From the NCBI RefSeq assembly GCF_034930985.1, contig NZ_JAYGIM010000006.1:248001-312000 (forward strand): 64,000 nucleotides of DNA, read 5' to 3'. The stretch is from Arcicella lustrica (GTDB taxonomy: Bacteria; Bacteroidota; Bacteroidia; Cytophagales; Spirosomataceae). The position numbers and the translations under genes are program-made. Shown piece after piece: positions 58,129 through 64,000 of the stretch; position 1 is the first letter of the stretch; every line of letters begins with the position of its first letter. The notes under the pieces were generated by a model. It saw only the letters and a program-made list of their open reading frames with translations. It was not told the DNA's origin and did no database searches.

Positions 58129-60891
58129 TTACTCAAATAGCCAATCAATATTTTTCTTGTTTCCTGCTAAACCTGCATCTGAAATTGGGATTTCTTGATT
58201 GCCTTTCATAAAACCTACAACCAAACAAGCTCCTTTGCCTAAGTTCAATGTATGAGTGCCAGCTTTGAAGGAGTAAGCGTGAATATTTACCGCTGGAAAC
58301 CCTGCTATCAGCACTGCATTTGAAATCTTAATTTCCGACTGACCGTAATCATTAGCACTTGCATCTGTTTCTAATTCAGGTGCTTGCAAGAATTTACGAT
58401 TTTTATCATTAAAAAAGCCTACTAAAAGTTTTACGGGTTCTGTTGTCGTAAATGTTAAGCTTGTTCCAACAGATTGTTGCTTTTCTCGGTTAAATTTCAA
58501 ACCTTTTAATTGCTTTAATTGAACGGCTAAATCAGTAATTGCCGATAAAGTATCTGTGAATACTTGCTGACCTTTTTCGTTTTGATAAAAACCTTCTGCC
58601 CCTGATGATACTTTTACATCGACATTTTCAAAAAGTGTAGCTTGTTTTACTGTTACATTTTTTTGTGATTTCAGAGAATCAATTGAAAACTTAAAACGAG
58701 CTAATTCTTTTTGATACACTGGCAACATTTCTTCCCAATGAATAAAAGTAGCATCCACACCACGCATCGGAATTTTACGCTGTTTGGTTTGCATACTGTT
58801 GGCATACAAGTACGCATTTTTAGTGTATTTTACTAAATCAGAAAAATGATTTACACTACTTTGTAAAAGTGGTAAAGCTTTTTCTAAATCCTTCACATCG
58901 TTTGAATATTTATAACGAAGTACCAAAAGACTTGCTCTTACTTTTTCTGCATAAAAATTCGCCATTGCATCGTAGCAATAAGTATCATTTTTCAAACGTG
59001 CAAACTCTGTTTTATTTTTGGTGACAAATTTGGCAGCTTTATCAATGGCTTCAACGGCTTTTTTTCCATGTGCCACTACTTCATCTGCTACTCTTACAGG
59101 CGTTTCGCCAATGTGCTTTTCATTTTTCCATTCTTTTTCAGCATATTCTATAATCATTTCGCCTTCGGGTGCTTCCGATTCATACAACATCGTAAATAAA
59201 CCATAACGGAAAGGATTAATCAATTGTGTCATCAACATCCCTAAAGTAAGTGTTTGACGGTTTCCGTCTGTAATGCCGTAGCGTCGAAGTAATTTCGGAG
59301 AAATTTCTCCCGTTTCTTCCATCGCTGTCAAGACATTTTTGGCTTTTTCTTGCGGTAAGCCGTACTTTTTCGCTAATTCTTTTCCCCAATAATTTACTTC
59401 ATTTTCTCGTTTTCTGTTTGAATTCCAAGCGTATCTTGCCCAAGTTTTGTACCACATCCAATCACGGTCAATTTGCAATAAACGTTTGTCAGTTTTATCT
59501 GCCGTAAATGGCCAATCCCAATAAGAGGCTTGTGGATACAAATGCAAAGCATTGGCTTCATAAACACTGTGCATTGCCAAAACAGATTTCTGGATAAAAT
59601 CGGGCGAGCTATAACGGAAAGGCTCAAGATTGGCTAAAATATGTACATTTTCTACGTGAACCGTTCCGATTCTACTGAGTTTTCTATGCAATTCTGCCCA
59701 AGAACCTCTTGGCGTATAAGTTGTCAAGGCTTCCCCATTGAATTTTGCCATTGTAAATAAATTCTTATAAAGTGGCAATGCTTCTTTCATTACTCTTGGT
59801 GCATCGGTGTCGTGTGCACGCAAAACAATCGGCGGTTCTGTCGTTTGTCCGATTGCCTTCAAACCATCTTGCACACCCGGAATAATGGTTTTCGTAAACC
59901 AATCAACATCATCCTGACCAACGCCTTCCATCGCTTCGCCCAAAGTAATCAACAAACCAACATTTGGATATTTTTCAACAAAAGCGGCGATAGATTTACG
60001 AGTATAATCAGCAATGATGGGAATAATCGGACGATTACGGTCTTGTGTTTCAAGATTGTGTTTTTCAGCGAAAGGTTTCGGAATGATAATATTGTAAAAC
60101 ATTTGAATCACCCAAATACCTCTTTTGTCGGCTTCTTGGGTTAGAAAACGGAAAATATCTTCATTCTTTTTAAAAGTTTCATCATCAACTTCTACTGCAT
60201 AAGGATACTCTTTTAATTTCACTAAAGATGAAAAAGGATGTCCATTCCACAAGTACAACGAATTATAACGGTTTTCAACCATCATGTCTAAATACTGAAT
60301 CCACATGGCTTTATCATAAAACCACGTAAAACTTTCGGGCGTATAAGGATATTCGTAAGTTCCTCTTCCGGGCAATAAAGTCGTTTTCTGCAAACCGATA
60401 CAAGTACCACGCAAAACCATTTCTGGTTGTTCGCTGATATTAATTTGTTCGGATAATTTCCCTGTTTCTTTAATTTGATTCACCAATTCCAAACATCCAT
60501 ACAAAACACCAGAAGCATCTTTTCCAACAATCAACATAGGTTTATTGATTGCTTTTGAAATAGAGAATCCTTCTTTTTTAAAATCCTTTTTATTGTCAAG
60601 ATTGTATAAAGAAAGAGTATTTTGAAGCTTTTCATCAGATAAAGTACTTATCACAATGACGCTACCCATTTCTTTTGTATTTGAAACAGGCTTAATCTTT
60701 ACTTCATAGCCAATAGTTGTTAAAGCCGAACGAAGTTTCTCGACACCAAATTTGATACGAATTTGACTAGAATCCGTTACTAAAATTGTAGCTAAACGTT
60801 TTTTTTGTGGAATTATCTCAGCGAATGTTATCGCACTGAAGCTACAGCAAATGAGCAGGTTAAGGATAATATATTTCAAAAACTTATTCAT
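58129..60891 (-). CDS. GH67/GH115-like alpha-glucuronidase or alpha-galacturonidase superfamily protein
   Basis: The 920-residue secreted protein has a signal peptide (to about 25) and an N-terminal alpha/beta domain like those of GH20/GH67 (VIVISTLSDEKL; GVLYGCLELVNQIKET). A TIM-barrel follows from about 155: MVLRGTCIGLQKTTLLPGRG, YNSLYLWNGHPF, GIWVIQMFYNIIIPKPFAEK, with acidic LITLGEAMEGVGQDD. Later parts are helical, and a small beta domain ends the chain. The build suggests removal of a uronic acid. An alpha-D-galacturonidase role would suit the neighbouring rhamnosidase. Family assignment is tentative. Confidence 0.72.
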   Translation of the reverse strand: MNKFLKYIILNLLICCSFSAITFAEIIPQKKRLATILVTDSSQIRIKFGVEKLRSALTTIGYEVKIKPVSNTKEMGSVIVISTLSDEKLQNTLSLYNLDNKKDFKKEGFSISKAINKPMLIVGKDASGVLYGCLELVNQIKETGKLSEQINISEQPEMVLRGTCIGLQKTTLLPGRGTYEYPYTPESFTWFYDKAMWIQYLDMMVENRYNSLYLWNGHPFSSLVKLKEYPYAVEVDDETFKKNEDIFRFLTQEADKRGIWVIQMFYNIIIPKPFAEKHNLETQDRNRPIIPIIADYTRKSIAAFVEKYPNVGLLITLGEAMEGVGQDDVDWFTKTIIPGVQDGLKAIGQTTEPPIVLRAHDTDAPRVMKEALPLYKNLFTMAKFNGEALTTYTPRGSWAELHRKLSRIGTVHVENVHILANLEPFRYSSPDFIQKSVLAMHSVYEANALHLYPQASYWDWPFTADKTDKRLLQIDRDWMWYKTWARYAWNSNRKRENEVNYWGKELAKKYGLPQEKAKNVLTAMEETGEISPKLLRRYGITDGNRQTLTLGMLMTQLINPFRYGLFTMLYESEAPEGEMIIEYAEKEWKNEKHIGETPVRVADEVVAHGKKAVEAIDKAAKFVTKNKTEFARLKNDTYCYDAMANFYAEKVRASLLVLRYKYSNDVKDLEKALPLLQSSVNHFSDLVKYTKNAYLYANSMQTKQRKIPMRGVDATFIHWEEMLPVYQKELARFKFSIDSLKSQKNVTVKQATLFENVDVKVSSGAEGFYQNEKGQQVFTDTLSAITDLAVQLKQLKGLKFNREKQQSVGTSLTFTTTEPVKLLVGFFNDKNRKFLQAPELETDASANDYGQSEIKISNAVLIAGFPAVNIHAYSFKAGTHTLNLGKGACLVVGFMKGNQEIPISDAGLAGNKKNIDWLFE

Positions 60892-61213
60892 TGAAATGAG
60901 TTGATGTATTGATAAAACGATTGGAAAGCTTTTGTATTTTTAAGAAAAATCTAATAAAGTATTAATAAAATTCAACTTGCTCAAAATAACGTTACAAATT
61001 TATTGTTAAAGCTAGGGCTTTTACTCTATCATTTTTTCTAACTATTGTACAATTTTATCATTTCTAAATGACAATGATTTTTTGATAAAAAGATTTCAAA
61101 TCTATCAAGAAAGAACTTTCAAGCACAAATATTCAATTGAAGTATTTCTCTTGGGCATTGACAATAAAAAAACGGACGAAAATTCGTCTGTTTTTAATCA
61201 ATATTCCTAAATA
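60892..61213. other. 322-base intergenic region before the uronidase-like gene
   Basis: No gene is seen. A minus-strand TAAATTTG -7 element (60995-61002) lies about 105 bases before the downstream start. The right end holds the terminator of the rhamnosidase gene (61168-61195). The rest is A/T-rich without clear repeats. Confidence 0.5.
61168..61195 (-). terminator. intrinsic terminator of the rhamnosidase gene
   Basis: On the minus strand AAAAACAGACGAA is followed by its near-complement TTCGTCCGTTTTT and a T-run. It starts about 18 bases after the stop. This separates the symporter-rhamnosidase unit from the uronidase-like gene. Confidence 0.85.
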
Positions 61214-63406
61214 TTATAACCCATAAAATACTTCGTAAGTCTTGCCTTTTTCAAGCGTTAACTCATATAAATCATTTGCCAAAGCTTTGATTTCTCCATC
61301 TTTACTACTTGGCTTTATTTTACTTTTAAACCTTAAAGTTCCTACTCCAGCTGCACCAGTTATTTTGATTTGCTGCGTGCTGCAATACACTTTTACGTCG
61401 CCATCGGGTGTTGGCACTTTACCTTCCATCCATTGCAAACCGCCTAATTGTGGTTCTACTAAATAGGTTTTATATGCGGCAGAAGTAGGTTTTACACCTA
61501 AGAAATATTTTCCTAACAAATAGATAGGACTTGCTCCCCAAGCATGACAAAGACTTTTCCCAAATGGGCGACCATACATGGCATAATGTTCATCGCCTTT
61601 TTTGTTGGGATTGTATTCTTCCCAGAAAGAAGTAGCGCCTAAATTCAACATTCCGCCCCAATAATCTTTCATTTCTTTCAATACATAACTTTGTTCACCC
61701 AGAGCACAAAGTGCTTCTAACTCATAAAAACGCATATACGGTGTTGTAATTTTCTGAATTTTATCGTTCAAAAGTACATGTGTTTTAACATCTTGTTTTT
61801 TAGCTTCGTCGAGATAATTAAAGAAAATTGCAAACATATTGGCATAACGAGTTACATTTTCGGTTTGCTTTCCATCCACTCGGCTATGTACCAAAGCATG
61901 TTTTTCGTTGTTCCAATAATTGGTGAAAAGCTTTGCTTTTAGCTCCGTTGCCAATTGTTTGTACTTTTCTTCATTTTTGGTATCGTTCACAATATTGGCA
62001 CAAGTTGCCATTGTTTCTAAACTTCTCGCCAAAAGCAATTGCTCAAAACTTACTTCTCCTTTTTTACTTAAACCTTCTGCCCAGTCGATAAAAACCCAAT
62101 CGCCCGTTAAGCCTTCCATCATTCCATTGCTGTTTCTTCTTGACAAACAGTAATCCATCAAACTTTGCATTCTTGGATAAAACTGTTGAATAAAAGTTTT
62201 ATCGCCCGTATATTGATAATAATCGTTGATGCCGATAAACCAATAAAAGGTATAATCCATGATGGTATTGATGTGACTTGTCACGGGGTCTTTTCCTCTG
62301 AGTGCCAATAAAGTACGAGTAACCGAAGGAGAATCGAACAATAAATAATAGTTCATCAAATAACTTTGATAAGCATCGCCCGACCAAATCCAACGATCAC
62401 GTTTGATTCCGTCAATGAAAAACTCACGAGTATTCAAATGAAAAGTATAGTTTGAAACATCATATATTTTATTGATTTGTTCATCAGAACAACGGAAACC
62501 GCCACGGTCGGCTACAGGTAAAAACTCATATAACATCGATACTCCATCAAGCGAAACGCCAGTCTCAAATTGCACATTCACAAAACGAAAAGCTTTTGAA
62601 AGCTCCATCGTCATGTCTTTTTTCTTGGTTTCATTTACTTCAATTTCATCAAACGTTTCGCAGGTTTCAGTCGCCAAAGCTTCTTCTTTAGATTCTCCGT
62701 AGTAAATTTTTAGTTTCCCTTTTCCTTTTAAACCTTGCAATTTGATAAAACCAAAAGTCTCTTTACCAAAGTCCAATAAAAGACTTTGTGACTTTCTTTC
62801 TGTTTTTACAGCTTGCTGAATTTTGGTGTCTAATTTGAATTTTGAAGGAGGCGTTAAAGCCGAGTTAAAATTCCAGAAACCAGCATTAAGCCATTTTGTA
62901 CCAGATTGGTCAGACGCTTTTCCTGTTTCATCAATCCATTCTTTGTCTTCAAAAGTAACGAGCCAAGAAGCATCCGAAACCACTTTTTTACCTTGTACAA
63001 AAATGGCAGGAACACGGTCTTGACAAAATACTTTTAAACTCACTTTATGTTTTCCAGCGGGTACAGTGATTTTTTTCGGAAAACCTGCAATTGCTTTTCC
63101 ATCAATTTTTACATTGAATTGTCCTTCTACAGCCAATAAAACTTCTTCAGCTACGGGCAAATCAAAATCTTTATGAAAATCAACTAAATTGTAATGACTG
63201 TCCAATTTCCAAAATGGTGGGAAAAACGAACCACGTTCTGTTCTTCTATTTTGCATTTTGTTACTCAACCAAACTTCAAAATCACCCGGATACCAAATCC
63301 AAGTAGCTTGATTTTGTGCCAAAGTAGGCGAACAAAAAGACAGGAAAGTTAAGACTGCCAGCAGCTTTGTTTTCAAAGAGATTTTTGTGGAAAGTATTTT
63401 CATCAT
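61214..63406 (-). CDS. alpha-L-rhamnosidase (GH78-like)
   Basis: The 730-residue secreted protein has a signal peptide (to about 30), N-terminal beta-sandwich domains (about 31-300; RKSQSLLLDFGKETFGFIKL), and an (alpha/alpha)6 catalytic barrel with FFIDGIKRDRWIWSGDAYQS, GDWVFIDWAEG and SFWEEYNP, matching bacterial alpha-L-rhamnosidases. A C-terminal beta domain follows (VEPQLGGLQWMEGKVPTPDG). It probably removes terminal rhamnose from pectin or plant glycosides in the periplasm. It lies 18 bases after the SSS symporter gene, so rhamnose or a rhamnoside is a reasonable transport substrate. Confidence 0.9.
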   Translation of the reverse strand: MMKILSTKISLKTKLLAVLTFLSFCSPTLAQNQATWIWYPGDFEVWLSNKMQNRRTERGSFFPPFWKLDSHYNLVDFHKDFDLPVAEEVLLAVEGQFNVKIDGKAIAGFPKKITVPAGKHKVSLKVFCQDRVPAIFVQGKKVVSDASWLVTFEDKEWIDETGKASDQSGTKWLNAGFWNFNSALTPPSKFKLDTKIQQAVKTERKSQSLLLDFGKETFGFIKLQGLKGKGKLKIYYGESKEEALATETCETFDEIEVNETKKKDMTMELSKAFRFVNVQFETGVSLDGVSMLYEFLPVADRGGFRCSDEQINKIYDVSNYTFHLNTREFFIDGIKRDRWIWSGDAYQSYLMNYYLLFDSPSVTRTLLALRGKDPVTSHINTIMDYTFYWFIGINDYYQYTGDKTFIQQFYPRMQSLMDYCLSRRNSNGMMEGLTGDWVFIDWAEGLSKKGEVSFEQLLLARSLETMATCANIVNDTKNEEKYKQLATELKAKLFTNYWNNEKHALVHSRVDGKQTENVTRYANMFAIFFNYLDEAKKQDVKTHVLLNDKIQKITTPYMRFYELEALCALGEQSYVLKEMKDYWGGMLNLGATSFWEEYNPNKKGDEHYAMYGRPFGKSLCHAWGASPIYLLGKYFLGVKPTSAAYKTYLVEPQLGGLQWMEGKVPTPDGDVKVYCSTQQIKITGAAGVGTLRFKSKIKPSSKDGEIKALANDLYELTLEKGKTYEVFYGL

Positions 63407-63424
63407 TTTAAAATTGAATTTTCA

Positions 63425-64000
63425 TTAGTTAAAAAAAAGGTAAAGTCCAATCATGACAATCGCTAATAAAAGCCAAGAAATCCATACTTTTTTACTTGGT
63501 TTTTCAATGTTATTTTGTTCCTCTAAAGTTGCCAGATAAACAGTTGGTACTTTGTCTAACAATGAAATAATCATCGCCAACACCGCTAAGAAAGCAAAAA
63601 TGAAAAAAGAAAGTAACAGATAATGAGGCCAAATAGGATATTTATCAGGCGTAAAAACCCAGAGATACATTACTCCTACACCCAAACTAAATACTGAACC
63701 AGCCGAAAGTGTAAAGTTTACCGCTTTCTTAGTCGTTCTTGTCCAGAAAACAGTCAATAAAAAAACAACAGCTAAAGGAGGCGCAATAAAACCCAAAACC
63801 GATTGAAAAACATCGAATAAATTCAAGCCTTTGATACTATCAATTGCCAAAGCCATCATGATAGCAAAAAAACAACCCGCAATTACCGTCATACGACCAA
63901 CCCTGATAATTTCATTATTGGTAGCTTGAGGATTGATTTTCTTCAAATACACGTCCATCGTAAAAACGGTACTTAAAGAATTTAAAGAAGAACCAATCGT
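63425..64000 (-). CDS. sodium:solute symporter (SSS family), N-terminal part beyond window
   Basis: The frame is open to the right edge, where it reads SSLNSLSTVFTMDVYLKK, the conserved Na2-site helix of SSS symporters; Met at 63958 is internal. The visible C-terminal 191 residues hold about five hydrophobic helices. It forms a unit with the GH78 rhamnosidase and likely imports the released sugar. It is a different protein from the SSS symporter at 48.4-49.9 kb. Confidence 0.9.
   Translation of the reverse strand, partial: TIGSSLNSLSTVFTMDVYLKKINPQATNNEIIRVGRMTVIAGCFFAIMMALAIDSIKGLNLFDVFQSVLGFIAPPLAVVFLLTVFWTRTTKKAVNFTLSAGSVFSLGVGVMYLWVFTPDKYPIWPHYLLLSFFIFAFLAVLAMIISLLDKVPTVYLATLEEQNNIEKPSKKVWISWLLLAIVMIGLYLFFN

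Noticed and set aside
1..64000. tRNA, rRNA and IS elements
   Set aside because: No cloverleaf-like or rRNA-like stretch and no transposase gene were found by eye; a covariance-model scan would be decisive.

Overview
The window is a low-GC (high 30s % by eye) stretch of a Bacteroidota chromosome, most likely from the Cytophagales (Spirosomataceae-like: Emticicia, Flectobacillus, Arcicella and relatives). Grounds for this are the TAnnTTTG-type -7 promoter elements, DUF1080/DUF1501/DUF1553/DUF4374/DUF5703 proteins, a CarboxypepD-type TonB receptor, sodium:solute symporters beside glycoside hydrolases, and an ebo gene cluster. No rRNA, tRNA, IS element or true CRISPR array was seen. The genus is an inference; no marker gene is present.

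Layout. 1-4.0 kb: end of an alpha/beta hydrolase, a YceI protein, a glycerate kinase / 2-hydroxyacid dehydrogenase pair and an LpxR-like outer-membrane protein. 4.2-5.2 kb: an orphan serine recombinase with a 14-bp inverted repeat upstream. 5.25-12.1 kb: a complete six-gene ebo cluster (eboA-F), known from cyanobacteria, pseudomonads and Bacteroidota, whose core product is unsolved. 12.3-27.3 kb: an aromatic-acid island with an AraC regulator diverging from pcaH-pcaG-pcaB-pcaDC(fusion)-pobA, a fused CoA-transferase, an AAA/DUF4143 ATPase behind an array of three 32-bp palindromic repeats, a malonyl-CoA synthetase with the malonate carrier madLM, pcaF, and a second fused CoA-transferase. Together these convert 4-hydroxybenzoate through protocatechuate and 3-oxoadipate to succinyl-CoA and acetyl-CoA. 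27.36-27.8 kb: an eleven-unit 41-bp tandem array whose units each hold a hairpin with compensating base changes.

28-31 kb: small hypotheticals, a PhzF-family protein and a DUF1080 lipoprotein. 31-39.2 kb: a minus-strand operon DUF1549/DUF1553 cytochrome-like protein, DUF1501 protein, beta-propeller and DUF5703 glycosidase-like protein, with a divergent AraC regulator. 40-47.2 kb: an iron-uptake locus (PepSY membrane protein, two small membrane proteins, TonB receptor, DUF4374 lipoprotein, Fur-family regulator). 47.3-64 kb: a minus-strand carbohydrate locus with a DHDPS/NAL-family aldolase, two SSS symporters, and GH2, GH95, MGH1-like, GH67/115-like and GH78 enzymes. That enzyme mix fits side chains of a pectin such as rhamnogalacturonan.

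The intergenic DNA is unusual. The ebo and pca gaps carry short-period degenerate repeats: AGCTNNN heptamers and a GGATTTC family, arranged as inverted halves between a stop and the next start. Several near-perfect palindromes lie between genes. These non-coding structures, the 32-bp and 41-bp arrays, and the ebo cluster beside an aromatic-acid pathway are the main leads.
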